DNA of 64,000 bases from Streptomyces stelliscabiei (GTDB taxonomy: Bacteria; Actinomycetota; Actinomycetes; Streptomycetales; Streptomycetaceae), in contig NZ_JADBGF010000001.1 of NCBI RefSeq assembly GCF_014873495.1, positions 7,316,001 to 7,380,000 on the forward strand, read 5' to 3'. Positions 26,860 to 35,704 of this stretch are shown one piece after another (the first letter of the stretch is position 1; the number at the start of each line of letters is the position of its first letter). Position numbers and translations under genes: made by a program. The notes beneath the pieces were generated by a model. The model made no database searches, was not told the origin of the DNA, and saw only the letters and a program-made list of their open reading frames with translations.

Positions 26860-29800
26860 GCCCCCGCCAGTCCTCCGCCCCCACACTGAGTCCCGCGCTG
26901 CGGGCGGCCAAGCCGCTGCCCGGTCCGCTGCCCGGCGGGCGGGCGCCCGACCGCGGTGGCGCGAGCCTGCGGGCCCAGATCGTCCTCGCCCTGCTCTGCG
27001 CGGCCTACGCCGTCGGCGCCGCGTTCGGCTGGGGCAATGAGCAAGTCGCCCTCGTCATGGGCGACTTCGGGCTCAGCGCCGCCGCCGCGGCGGCCGCCGT
27101 CTCCTGCTTCCGCTACGCGCGCAGCCGCCGCAGCCGCTTCCGGCCCGCCTGGCTGCTGTTCGCCCTCTCCTCCGCCATGGCCGCCCTGGGCAACGGCGTC
27201 TGGGGGTGGTACGAGGTCGTCCTGGAGCGGCCCGTGCCCGAGCCGAGCTACGCGGACCTGTTCTTCCTCTGCTTCGCGCCCCCCGCCATCGTCGGTCTGC
27301 TGGTGCTGGCCAAGAGGCCGGTGACCAAGGCCGGCTGGATCTGCCTCGCGCTGGACTCCTGGCTCATCGGCGGCTCCCTGGTCACCCTCTCCTGGAGCCT
27401 CGCGCTCGCGCAGAACGCCCAGATCGACGACAGCGACACCGCGCACACCGCGCTCTCGCTGGCCTACCCGCTGCTCGACATCGCCCTGGTCAGCATGGTG
27501 CTCGCGCTGCACTTCCGCCGCTCGTCGATGCATCGCTCCGCGGTGAACACCGCGATCGGCGCCCTCGCGCTCACCGTGATGTGCGACGCCCTGTTCACCT
27601 CCCCCCTGCTGCACACCAGCTACGAATCGGGCCAGCTCCTCGACGCCGGCTGGTTCGCGGGCTCCGTGCTCCTCGCCTACGCCCCCTGGGCCGGCCAGCG
27701 CCACGGACAGGGGGACGAGGGCGGGCACGCACGCGTGGTGCACGAACACATCCCGGGCCAGCGCCCCGACGTGCACCCGGGCCTGCGTCACGACGTACAT
27801 CCGGGGCACCGCCACGAGGTCCACCCCGGGCACCGGCACGACAGCCCGCAGGGAGGGCACGCGCACGCGCTCCTCCAGGGCGGAGGCCACGGTCGGTATC
27901 CGGCCACCCGCCCCATCGCCGGATCCCTGGCCGCGCTCACTCCCTATCTGGCCGCCGCCGTCTGCACGCTGGGCATCCTCTACAACGTCCTCAACGGCCG
28001 CCGCGTCGACCGCGTGGTGCTCATCACCGCCTGCACCGTCGTGCTCGCCCTCGTGGTGCGCCAGGGCATCATGCTCCTCGACAACATCACCCTCACCCAG
28101 GAACTGGCCCAGAAGGAGAACCACTTCCGCTCCCTGGTGCAGGGCTCCAGCGACGTCATCATGATCGCCGCGCCGAACGGCATCCTCCGCTACGTCAGCC
28201 CGGCCGCCGCCGGGGTCTACGGACGCCCCGCGGAGGACCTGGTCGGCAAGGAGCTGGCCTCGATCATCCATCCCGAGGATCTCGGCTGCGTCGTCCACGA
28301 GGTGCGCCGCTTCCTCGCCGCCAGCCCCGCCGAGGAGCCCACCACCCGCATCGAGTGCCGCTTCAAGGCCGGCGCCGGGGGAGGCTGGCTGAACGTGGAG
28401 TCCACGGTCAACCGCCACCACGGCGGCCTCATCTTCAACAGCCGGGACGTCACCGAGCGCGTGCGCCTGCAGGCCCAGCTGCAGCACAACGCCGAGCACG
28501 ACCCGCTCACCGACCTGCCCAACCGGGCCCTGTTCACCAAGCGCGTCCAGCAGGCGCTCTCCGGCCGTCGCTCCTCCGACCGCGGTGCCGCCCTGCGCAA
28601 CACGGCGGTCCTCTTCATCGACCTCGACGGCTTCAAGGCCGTCAACGACACGATCGGTCACCAGGCCGGGGACGAACTGCTCGTCCAGGCCGCCCGCAGA
28701 CTCCAGGACGCCGTAAGGCAGGGGGACACCGCCTCCCGCCTCGGCGGTGACGAGTTCGCCGCACTGATCGTCGGGGACGGCACCCACGACCGCGTCGCCC
28801 GGGAACGGCACATCGTGGAGCTGGCGGACCGGCTCCGGATCGCCCTCTCGCAGCCGTACACCATCGACGGCAACGATGTCCGGGTCGCCGCCTCCATCGG
28901 CGTCTCCTTCGCCGAGCCCGGCCTCGGCGCGGGCGAGCTGCTGCGCAACGCCGACCTGGCCATGTACCGGGCCAAGGCGTCCGGCAAGGGCCGCGTCGAG
29001 CTGTACAAGCCACAGATGCAGCAGGACGTCGTCCGCAGGGCCGAGCTGGCCACCCGGCTGCGGGCCGCGCTGCACGACGGCGAGTTCATGCTGCTCAACC
29101 AGCCCGTCGTGGAGCTGGCGACCGGCCGGATCTCGTCGGTCGCGACCGCCGCCCGCTGGCGCTCGTCCCAGGGGGTGCTGTTCACGCCCGCCGAGTTCCT
29201 GCGGGTCTCCGAGGGCAGCGAGAAGACCGCCGAGCTGGGCCGGTGGATGCTCGAACAGGCCGTCGAGCAGGCCGCCGACCGCCTCACCAGCGGGCTGAAC
29301 GTCCCGGTGTCCGTCCGGATGAGCGCGAGGCGTCTGCTGGACCGCTCACTGCCCCCGGGCTCGCTGGAGACGCTCCTCACCCGCCACGGGCTGCCCTCCG
29401 GCTCCCTGGTCGTCGAGCTGTCCGACACCGAGCTGAAGGGCCCGCCGGACGAGCTGGAGCGCCGGCTGAACCAGCTGCGCCGCCTCGGCGTCAGAATCGC
29501 CCTGGACGGCCTCGGCAGTGGGCACGCGGCCATCACGGCCCTGCGCCGGCTCCCCGTCGACGTACTGAAGCTGGACCGTGGCCTCGTCGAGGGGATCGTG
29601 GAATCCACCCGGCTGCAGAAGATCACTCGCGGGCTGCTGCACATCGCCGACGACCTGGGGCTGCAGTCCGTCGCCGACGGGGTGGACCTGCCCGAGCAGG
29701 TTCTCGCCCTGCGTGCGATGGGCTGCACCCACGGTCAGGGCGCCGCGTTCTGCGGACCGCTGGACGAGTACCGCCTCCGCCGGGCCCTGTCCCTCGGCCA

Positions 29801-29906
29801 CTTCCCGGTGCCCTCCGGACCGGCGGAACCCGCCTTCGCGGGCGGCACGAGAGAACAGGAGGGCCGCGTCGTGGCCTCGGCGCCGACCCTGGCGCCGCAG
29901 GGGTGA
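26856..29906 (+). CDS. membrane PAS-GGDEF protein with degenerate EAL domain (c-di-GMP synthase candidate)
   Basis: 1016 residues from GTG 26856. Several membrane helices (about 40-300), a His-rich loop (about 295-345), two more helices, a PAS domain (about 420-540), GGDEF with the motif intact at 630-634, and an EAL-like domain. RQGD, five residues before GGDEF, fits the RxxD inhibition site. In the EAL-like domain EAL reads ATA (763-765), DDFGTGYSS reads DGLGSGHAA and the late catalytic Glu reads Asp, so phosphodiesterase activity is unlikely. An ATG at 26547 in the same frame is possible, but G/C third positions rise sharply only after 26856. It resembles the S. coelicolor c-di-GMP proteins of this locus (SCO5511 region, from memory). 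Confidence 0.85.
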   Translation: MSPRQSSAPTLSPALRAAKPLPGPLPGGRAPDRGGASLRAQIVLALLCAAYAVGAAFGWGNEQVALVMGDFGLSAAAAAAAVSCFRYARSRRSRFRPAWLLFALSSAMAALGNGVWGWYEVVLERPVPEPSYADLFFLCFAPPAIVGLLVLAKRPVTKAGWICLALDSWLIGGSLVTLSWSLALAQNAQIDDSDTAHTALSLAYPLLDIALVSMVLALHFRRSSMHRSAVNTAIGALALTVMCDALFTSPLLHTSYESGQLLDAGWFAGSVLLAYAPWAGQRHGQGDEGGHARVVHEHIPGQRPDVHPGLRHDVHPGHRHEVHPGHRHDSPQGGHAHALLQGGGHGRYPATRPIAGSLAALTPYLAAAVCTLGILYNVLNGRRVDRVVLITACTVVLALVVRQGIMLLDNITLTQELAQKENHFRSLVQGSSDVIMIAAPNGILRYVSPAAAGVYGRPAEDLVGKELASIIHPEDLGCVVHEVRRFLAASPAEEPTTRIECRFKAGAGGGWLNVESTVNRHHGGLIFNSRDVTERVRLQAQLQHNAEHDPLTDLPNRALFTKRVQQALSGRRSSDRGAALRNTAVLFIDLDGFKAVNDTIGHQAGDELLVQAARRLQDAVRQGDTASRLGGDEFAALIVGDGTHDRVARERHIVELADRLRIALSQPYTIDGNDVRVAASIGVSFAEPGLGAGELLRNADLAMYRAKASGKGRVELYKPQMQQDVVRRAELATRLRAALHDGEFMLLNQPVVELATGRISSVATAARWRSSQGVLFTPAEFLRVSEGSEKTAELGRWMLEQAVEQAADRLTSGLNVPVSVRMSARRLLDRSLPPGSLETLLTRHGLPSGSLVVELSDTELKGPPDELERRLNQLRRLGVRIALDGLGSGHAAITALRRLPVDVLKLDRGLVEGIVESTRLQKITRGLLHIADDLGLQSVADGVDLPEQVLALRAMGCTHGQGAAFCGPLDEYRLRRALSLGHFPVPSGPAEPAFAGGTREQEGRVVASAPTLAPQG
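27768..27839 (+). repeat. three 24-bp repeats coding a His-rich loop
   Basis: Three in-frame 24-base units coding DVHPGLRH, DVHPGHRH and EVHPGHRH, inside the PAS-GGDEF gene between predicted membrane helices. His-rich flanks (VVHEHIPGQ before, GGHAHALLQGGGHG after) extend the pattern. Metal binding is a natural guess from composition only. Confidence 0.85.
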
Positions 29907-30011
29907 AGGAGCAGTGACGGGTGCGGGGGTGTACACAAGTGGTGTCACCGCTGTCCACCACGGAGCCGGACGTGCCCGTCGCTCACATGTTGAGACTCCC
30001 GTCCCACCCGC

Positions 30012-30041
30012 TTGACACGTGGTGCGCGCCGGAGAGAGGGT
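30012..30041 (+). promoter_or_regulatory. candidate ilvB promoter, leaderless for the leader peptide
   Basis: TTGACA (30012-30017), 18-base spacer, GAGGGT (30036-30041). The predicted start at about 30048-30049 falls on the ATG of the leader peptide. The -10 matches the consensus only at A2 and T6, so the call is moderate; GAGAGGG could instead serve as a ribosome site from an upstream promoter. Confidence 0.4.
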
Positions 30042-30048
30042 CATTGCC

Positions 30049-30090
30049 ATGCGCACCCGAATCCTCGTACTTGGAAAGCGCGTCGGCTGA
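30049..30090 (+). CDS. ilvB leader peptide (MRTRILVLGKRVG)
   Basis: 13-codon frame M-R-T-R-I-L-V-L-G-K-R-V-G with Ile, Leu, Val, Leu consecutively, followed 56 bases later by an intrinsic terminator and then ilvB. This is the arrangement of ribosome-mediated attenuation for branched-chain amino acids, and actinobacterial ilvB leaders of this kind are known. Starved ribosomes stalling on the Ile-Leu-Val-Leu codons would favour read-through into ilvBNC. Confidence 0.85.
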   Translation: MRTRILVLGKRVG

Positions 30091-30146
30091 AGCTGGGACC
30101 CACCGGACGACGATCCGGAATCCCCAGCGACCGTACCCGACGCGCT

Positions 30147-30181
30147 CCCCTCGCTTGCCCTGTGGCAAGGAGGGGTTTTTT
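30147..30181 (+). terminator. ilvBNC transcription attenuator (intrinsic terminator)
   Basis: CCCCTC and CTTGCC (30147-30152, 30154-30159) pair with GGCAAG and GAGGGG (30064-equivalent arm at 30164-30169 and 30170-30175) around the loop CTGT, with a single bulged G, followed by six T (30176-30181). A T run is unusual in this GC-rich genome and marks a true intrinsic terminator. It lies between the leader peptide and ilvB. Confidence 0.85.
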
Positions 30182-30261
30182 GTTGCACGGGCACCGGTCG
30201 GCGTGAGCCGCACACCGCACGAACCTCGCAAAACACCCTCAGCATCGAGAAGAGAATGCCG

Positions 30262-32124
30262 ATGACCGAGCAGGCCACCGGGGCCCACCATCCGCAGCCG
30301 CGGCCCCGATCCGGAGGACCGTCCACCCCCGTCGAGCACGTCACGGGTGCGCAGTCCCTCATCCGCTCTCTCGAGGAGGTCGGGGCCGACACGGTGTTCG
30401 GCATTCCCGGGGGCACCATCCTGCCGGCGTACGACCCGATGATGGACTCCAAGCGGGTGCGCCACGTGCTGGTCCGCCACGAGCAGGGCGCCGGCCACGC
30501 GGCCACCGGTTACGCGCAGGCCACCGGCAAGGTCGGGGTGTGCATGGCGACCTCAGGGCCGGGCGCCACCAACCTGGTCACCCCGATCGCGGACGCGCAC
30601 ATGGACTCCGTGCCGCTCGTCGCGATCACCGGGCAGGTCGTGTCGAAGGCGATCGGCACGGACGCCTTCCAGGAGGCGGACATCGTCGGCATCACCATGC
30701 CGATCACCAAGCACAGCTTCCTGGTCACCAAGGCGGAGGACATCCCCCGGGCGATCGCGCAGGCGTTCCACATCGCCTCCACCGGCCGCCCGGGACCGGT
30801 CCTGGTCGACATCCCCAAGGACATCCTCCAGGCGAAGACCACCTTCAGCTGGCCGCCCACCATGGACCTGCCCGGCTACCGGCCCGTCACCAAGCCGCAC
30901 GCCAAGCAGATCCGCGAGGCCGCCAAGCTGATCACCGCCGCCCACCGGCCCGTCCTGTACGTCGGTGGCGGTGTCCTCAAGGCGCACGCGACAGCCGAGC
31001 TGAAGGTGCTGGCCGAGCTGACCGGCGCGCCCGTCACGACCACCCTGATGGCGCTCGGCGCGTTCCCCGACAGCCACCCGCAGCACCTGGGCATGCCCGG
31101 GATGCACGGCTCCGTGGCCGCCGTCACCGCACTGCAGAAGGCCGACCTGATCGTCGCCCTCGGCGCCCGCTTCGACGACCGCGTCACCGGCAAGCTGGAC
31201 AGCTTCGCGCCGTTCGCGAAGATCGTCCACGCGGACATCGACCCGGCCGAGATCGGCAAGAACCGCGCCGCCGACGTCCCGATCGTGGGTGACGCCCGCG
31301 AGGTCATCGCCGACCTGATCCAGGCGGTGCAGAGGGAGCACGGCGAGAGCGGACGGGACGAGGCCGAGGGCCCCCGCTACGCGGCCTGGTGGAAGGACCT
31401 CAACCGCTGGCGCGAGACCTACCCGCTCGGCTACGACCAGCCGGGCGACGGCTCGCTCTCCCCGCAGCACGTCATCGAGCGCATCGGACAGCTCGCCCCC
31501 GAGGGCACGATCTTCACGGCGGGCGTCGGCCAGCACCAGATGTGGGCCGCCCACTTCATCCAGTACGAGAAGCCCGCCACCTGGCTGAACTCCGGCGGCG
31601 CCGGGACGATGGGGTACGCGGTCCCGGCCGCCATGGGTGCCAAGGCCGGAGCCCCGGCCAACACCGTCTGGGCGATCGACGGCGACGGCTGCTTCCAGAT
31701 GACCAACCAGGAACTCACCACCTGCGCCCTGAACAACATCCCGATCAAGGTCGCCATCATCAACAACGGCGCCCTCGGCATGGTCCGCCAGTGGCAGACC
31801 CTGTTCTACAACCAGCGCTACTCCAACACCGTCCTGCACAGCGGCCCGGACGACGTCAACCCCAACGCCCGCGGCACCCGCGTCCCCGACTTCGTGAAGC
31901 TGTCGGAGGCCATGGGCTGCTACGCGATCCGCTGCGAGTCCCCGGACGACCTCGACAAGGTCATCGAGGAGGCGAACTCGATCAACGACCGTCCGGTCGT
32001 CGTCGACTTCGTCGTGCACGAGGACGCGATGGTGTGGCCGATGGTCGCCGCCGGCACCTCGAACGACACCATCATGGCCGCCCGGGACGTCCGCCCCGAC
32101 TTCGGCGACAACGAAGACGACTGA
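30262..32124 (+). CDS. ilvB: acetolactate synthase large (catalytic) subunit IlvB
   Basis: Thiamine diphosphate/FAD enzyme making acetolactate (Val, Leu) or acetohydroxybutyrate (Ile). 620 residues. N-terminal domain with FGIPGGTILPAYD and the catalytic Glu in RHEQGAGHAATGYA; FAD/beta domain with ALGARFDDRVTGKL; C-terminal ThDP motif from GDGCFQMTNQELTTCALN to IINN. ATG 30262 is chosen over ATG 30256, six bases earlier, because GAAGAG is then seven bases upstream and because related proteins, as I recall, begin MTEQATGAHHPQP. It is first in ilvB-ilvN and controlled by the attenuator just upstream. Confidence 0.97.
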   Translation: MTEQATGAHHPQPRPRSGGPSTPVEHVTGAQSLIRSLEEVGADTVFGIPGGTILPAYDPMMDSKRVRHVLVRHEQGAGHAATGYAQATGKVGVCMATSGPGATNLVTPIADAHMDSVPLVAITGQVVSKAIGTDAFQEADIVGITMPITKHSFLVTKAEDIPRAIAQAFHIASTGRPGPVLVDIPKDILQAKTTFSWPPTMDLPGYRPVTKPHAKQIREAAKLITAAHRPVLYVGGGVLKAHATAELKVLAELTGAPVTTTLMALGAFPDSHPQHLGMPGMHGSVAAVTALQKADLIVALGARFDDRVTGKLDSFAPFAKIVHADIDPAEIGKNRAADVPIVGDAREVIADLIQAVQREHGESGRDEAEGPRYAAWWKDLNRWRETYPLGYDQPGDGSLSPQHVIERIGQLAPEGTIFTAGVGQHQMWAAHFIQYEKPATWLNSGGAGTMGYAVPAAMGAKAGAPANTVWAIDGDGCFQMTNQELTTCALNNIPIKVAIINNGALGMVRQWQTLFYNQRYSNTVLHSGPDDVNPNARGTRVPDFVKLSEAMGCYAIRCESPDDLDKVIEEANSINDRPVVVDFVVHEDAMVWPMVAAGTSNDTIMAARDVRPDFGDNEDD

Positions 32125-32145
32125 GCGAGAGAGACCGAACCAGAC

Positions 32146-32673
32146 ATGTCCAAGCACACGCTCTCCGTCCTGGTGGAGAACACCCCCGGCATCCTGGCCC
32201 GGATCGCCGCGCTGTTCTCCCGTCGCGGCTTCAACATCGACTCGCTCGCGGTCGGTGTCACCGAGCACCCCGAGATCTCCCGTATCACCATCGTGGTGAC
32301 GGTGGTCGAGGAACTGCCCCTGGAGCAGGTGACGAAGCAGCTCAACAAGCTCGTCAACGTCCTGAAGATCGTCGAGCTGGAACCGGGCTCCGCCGTTCAG
32401 CGGGAACTCGTTCTGGTGAAGGTGCGCGCCGACAACGAGACGCGCTCCCAGATCGTCGAGATCGTCCAGCTGTTCCGCGCCAAGACCGTCGACGTCTCCC
32501 CGGAGGCCGTCACCATCGAGGCCACCGGGTCCAGCGACAAGCTGACCGCCATGCTCAAGATGCTGGAGCCGTTCGGCATCAAGGAACTGGTCCAGTCCGG
32601 CACGATCGCGATCGGCCGCGGCTCCCGTTCGATCACGGACCGCTCGCTGCGCGCCCTGGACCGTTCGGCCTGA
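32146..32673 (+). CDS. ilvN: acetolactate synthase regulatory small subunit IlvN (IlvH)
   Basis: Regulatory partner of IlvB, 175 residues, conferring feedback inhibition by valine. The N-terminal ACT domain has LSVLVENTPGILARIAALFSRRGFNIDSLAVG; the second domain begins near RELVLVKVRAD. It starts 21 bp after ilvB with GAGAGAG as ribosome site. A perfect hairpin follows within 9 bases of the stop, so part of the transcripts probably end before ilvC. Confidence 0.97.
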   Translation: MSKHTLSVLVENTPGILARIAALFSRRGFNIDSLAVGVTEHPEISRITIVVTVVEELPLEQVTKQLNKLVNVLKIVELEPGSAVQRELVLVKVRADNETRSQIVEIVQLFRAKTVDVSPEAVTIEATGSSDKLTAMLKMLEPFGIKELVQSGTIAIGRGSRSITDRSLRALDRSA

Positions 32674-32681
32674 CACACGAC

Positions 32682-32711
32682 ACGGGCGGCCGACGACGCG
32701 CGGCCGCCCGT
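32682..32711 (+). terminator. hairpin between ilvN and ilvC
   Basis: ACGGGCGGCCG (32682-32692) and CGGCCGCCCGT (32701-32711) form a perfect 11-bp stem with an eight-base loop. A TACGGT -10-like box at 32750-32755 further downstream suggests ilvC may also have its own promoter. Confidence 0.65.
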
Positions 32712-32791
32712 ATGCCGAGACCCGCGGACTTTCATCCCGCCCGCCGTCATACGGTGGGACGCAACACCTGCACTCAAGGAGAGAACCCAAA

Positions 32792-33793
32792 GTGGCCGAG
32801 CTGTTCTACGACGCCGACGCCGACCTGTCCATCATCCAGGGCCGCAAGGTCGCGGTCATCGGTTACGGCAGCCAGGGCCACGCCCACGCGCTGTCCCTGC
32901 GCGACTCGGGTGCGGACGTCCGCGTCGGTCTGCACGAGGGCTCCAAGTCCAAGGCGAAGGCCGAGGAGCAGGGCCTGCGCGTGGTGACTCCGGCGGAGGC
33001 CGCCGCCGAGGCCGACGTCATCATGATCCTCGTCCCGGACCCGATCCAGGCCCAGGTCTACGAGGACCACATCAAGGACAACCTGAACGACGGCGACGCG
33101 CTGTTCTTCGGCCACGGCCTGAACATCCGCTTCGGCTTCATCAAGCCCCCGGCCGGCGTCGACGTCTGCATGGTCGCCCCCAAGGGCCCCGGCCACCTCG
33201 TCCGCCGCCAGTACGAGGAGGGCCGCGGCGTTCCGTGTATCGCCGCCGTCGAGCAGGACGCGACCGGCAACGCCTTCGCGCTGGCGCTGTCGTACGCCAA
33301 GGGCATCGGTGGCACCCGCGCGGGTGTCATCAAGACGACCTTCACCGAGGAGACCGAGACCGACCTGTTCGGTGAGCAGGCCGTGCTCTGCGGTGGTACG
33401 GCCGCGCTGGTCAAGGCCGGTTTCGAGACGCTGACCGAGGCCGGCTACCAGCCGGAGATCGCGTACTTCGAGTGCCTGCACGAGCTGAAGCTGATCGTCG
33501 ACCTCATGTACGAGGGCGGCCTGGAGAAGATGCGCTGGTCGATCTCCGAGACCGCCGAGTGGGGCGACTACGTCACCGGCCCCCGGATCATCACGGACGC
33601 CACCAAGGCCGAGATGAAGAAGGTCCTCGCCGAGATCCAGGACGGCACCTTCGCCCAGCAGTGGATGGACGAGTACCACGGCGGTCTGAAGAAGTACAAC
33701 GAGTACAAGACCCAGGACTCCGAGCACCTGCTGGAGACCACGGGCAAGGAGCTGCGCAAGCTCATGAGCTGGGTCAACGACGAAGAGGCGTGA
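32792..33793 (+). CDS. ilvC: ketol-acid reductoisomerase IlvC
   Basis: NADPH- and Mg-dependent enzyme turning acetolactate or acetohydroxybutyrate into the dihydroxy acids. 333 residues, class I length. Cofactor motif VIGYGSQGHAHALSLRDSG; the loop VGLHEGSKSKAKA carries phosphate-binding Ser residues typical of NADP enzymes; GHGLNIRFG, PKGPGHLVRRQYEEGRG and YFECLHELKLIVDLMYEGG carry the metal ligands. GTG 32792 has an excellent AAGGAGAG ribosome site. A strong hairpin follows the stop. Confidence 0.98.
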   Translation: MAELFYDADADLSIIQGRKVAVIGYGSQGHAHALSLRDSGADVRVGLHEGSKSKAKAEEQGLRVVTPAEAAAEADVIMILVPDPIQAQVYEDHIKDNLNDGDALFFGHGLNIRFGFIKPPAGVDVCMVAPKGPGHLVRRQYEEGRGVPCIAAVEQDATGNAFALALSYAKGIGGTRAGVIKTTFTEETETDLFGEQAVLCGGTAALVKAGFETLTEAGYQPEIAYFECLHELKLIVDLMYEGGLEKMRWSISETAEWGDYVTGPRIITDATKAEMKKVLAEIQDGTFAQQWMDEYHGGLKKYNEYKTQDSEHLLETTGKELRKLMSWVNDEEA

Positions 33794-33800
33794 TCCGGGG

Positions 33801-33840
33801 GGCCGGTCACGGCGGGGTTCACCCGGTGCCGTGACCGGCC
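33801..33840 (+). terminator. terminator hairpin after ilvC
   Basis: GGCCGGTCACGGC (33801-33813) pairs perfectly with GCCGTGACCGGCC (33828-33840), 13 bp, loop 14 bases, eight bases after the ilvC stop. Confidence 0.75.
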
Positions 33841-33899
33841 TCGCTCTCACGTCCGGGTGACCTTTCCGCGGTGGCGTGGGACGACGCCTCCGGCGCCAC

Positions 33900-33905
33900 T
33901 ACACT
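33900..33905 (+). promoter_or_regulatory. candidate -10 box of serA
   Basis: TACACT in the 257-bp ilvC-serA gap. Transcription from here would give a leader of about 140 bases containing nested inverted repeats (near 33962-33984 and CTGCGG...CCGCAG near 34000-34027). I cannot match the leader to a known riboswitch. Confidence 0.35.
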
Positions 33906-34050
33906 GCTGCACTACATACGCGTCAGGCCCACAGCGTCGTGCGTCTTCCACGCGGCCAAGCGACACCGGGGGGATCCCGGGTGTCACTCCCCTCCACCGC
34001 CTGCGGCCGTCGGGACGGCCGTCCGCAGCATTGGACTTGTGAGGACTCAC

Positions 34051-35640
34051 GTGAGCGCGAAACCAGTCGTACTGATCGCTGAAGAGCTGTCGCCCGCCAC
34101 CGTCGACGCGTTGGGCCCGGACTTCGAGATCCGGAACGTCAACGGAGCGGACCGAGCCGAACTGCTCCCGGCCATCGCCGACGTCGACGCCATCCTGATC
34201 CGCTCGGCCACCAAGGTCGACGCCGAGGCGATCGCCGCCGCGAAGAAGCTGAAGGTCGTCGCGCGCGCCGGCGTCGGCCTGGACAACGTGGACGTCTCCG
34301 CCGCCACCAAGGCCGGCGTGATGGTCGTCAACGCCCCCACCTCGAACATCGTGACCGCCGCCGAGCTGGCCTGCGGTCTGCTCCTCGCCACCGCCCGCCA
34401 CATCCCGCAGGCGAACACGGCGCTGAAGAACGGCGAGTGGAAGCGCAGCAAGTACACGGGTGTGGAGCTGGCCGAGAAGACCCTCGGCGTCGTCGGCCTC
34501 GGCCGCATCGGCGCCCTGGTGGCCCAGCGCATGTCCGCCTTCGGCATGAAGGTCGTCGCCTACGACCCCTACGTGCAGCCCGCGCGGGCCGCGCAGATGG
34601 GTGTCAAGGTCCTGTCGCTGGACGAGCTGCTGGAGGTCTCCGACTTCATCACCGTCCACCTGCCGAAGACCCCCGAGACGGTCGGTCTGATCGGCGCCGA
34701 GGCGCTGCAGAAGGTCAAGCCCTCGGTGCGCATCGTCAACGCCGCGCGCGGCGGGATCGTCGACGAGGCCGCCCTGTACTCGGCGCTCAAGGAGGGCCGG
34801 GTCGCGGGCGCGGGCCTCGACGTGTACGCCAAGGAGCCCTGCACCGACTCGCCGCTGTTCGAGCTGGACGAGGTCGTCTGCACCCCGCACCTCGGTGCCT
34901 CCACCGACGAGGCGCAGGAGAAGGCGGGCATCGCGGTGGCGCGGTCCGTGCGGCTCGCCCTCGCCGGTGAGCTGGTCCCGGACGCGGTGAACGTGCAGGG
35001 CGGGGTCATCGCCGAGGACGTCAAGCCGGGCCTGCCGCTCGCCGAGCGGCTCGGCCGGATCTTCACCGCGCTGGCCGGTGAGGTCGCGGTCCGCCTCGAC
35101 GTCGAGGTGTACGGCGAGATCACCCAGCACGACGTGAAGGTGCTGGAGCTGTCCGCGCTCAAGGGTGTCTTCGAGGACGTCGTCGACGAGACGGTGTCGT
35201 ACGTCAACGCTCCGCTGTTCGCGCAGGAGCGTGGCGTCGAGGTGCGGCTGACCACCAGCTCCGAGTCGCCCGACCACCGCAATGTCGTCACCGTGCGCGG
35301 CACGCTCGGCAGCGGCGAGGAGGTGTCGGTGTCCGGCACGCTCGCCGGGCCGAAGCACCACCAGAAGATCGTCGCGGTCGGTGAGTACGACGTGGACCTC
35401 GCGCTGGCCGACCACATGGTCGTCCTCAGCTACGTCGACCGGCCCGGTGTCGTCGGCACCGTGGGTCGCGTCTTCGGCGAGGCCGGGATCAACATCGCCG
35501 GCATGCAGGTCGCGCGGTCCGCCGCGGGCGGGGAGGCGCTGGCGGTGCTGACGGTGGACGACACCGTTCCCCCGGTGGTGCTCGCCGAGGTCGCCGAGGA
35601 GATCGGCGCGACGTCGGCGCGGTCGGTCAACCTGGTCTGA
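34051..35640 (+). CDS. serA: D-3-phosphoglycerate dehydrogenase SerA (type I, with ACT domain)
   Basis: First enzyme of serine synthesis, oxidising 3-phosphoglycerate with NAD. 529 residues, the long type I form. Substrate domain with IRSATKVDAE; cofactor motif VVGLGRIGALVAQRM; NAARGGIVDEAAL; His-Glu pair in PHLGASTDEAQEKAG. An intervening domain (about 320-450) precedes a C-terminal ACT domain (YVDRPGVVGTVGRVFGEAGINIAGMQVARS) that usually binds serine for feedback inhibition. GTG 34051 has GTGAGGACT upstream. The frame is open further upstream, but that part is not coding-like. An intrinsic terminator follows. Confidence 0.97.
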   Translation: MSAKPVVLIAEELSPATVDALGPDFEIRNVNGADRAELLPAIADVDAILIRSATKVDAEAIAAAKKLKVVARAGVGLDNVDVSAATKAGVMVVNAPTSNIVTAAELACGLLLATARHIPQANTALKNGEWKRSKYTGVELAEKTLGVVGLGRIGALVAQRMSAFGMKVVAYDPYVQPARAAQMGVKVLSLDELLEVSDFITVHLPKTPETVGLIGAEALQKVKPSVRIVNAARGGIVDEAALYSALKEGRVAGAGLDVYAKEPCTDSPLFELDEVVCTPHLGASTDEAQEKAGIAVARSVRLALAGELVPDAVNVQGGVIAEDVKPGLPLAERLGRIFTALAGEVAVRLDVEVYGEITQHDVKVLELSALKGVFEDVVDETVSYVNAPLFAQERGVEVRLTTSSESPDHRNVVTVRGTLGSGEEVSVSGTLAGPKHHQKIVAVGEYDVDLALADHMVVLSYVDRPGVVGTVGRVFGEAGINIAGMQVARSAAGGEALAVLTVDDTVPPVVLAEVAEEIGATSARSVNLV

Positions 35641-35657
35641 GGTTCGTTCCGTCCTGA

Positions 35658-35704
35658 AGGCGGGGTCCGGTCACCTGGGGTGGCCTGGGCCCCGCCTCCT
35701 TTTG
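35658..35704 (+). terminator. intrinsic terminator of serA
   Basis: AGGCGGGGTCC (35658-35668) pairs with GGGCCCCGCCT (35687-35697, one G-T pair), followed by CCTTTT. It lies 17 bases after the serA stop and directly abuts element C. Confidence 0.75.
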
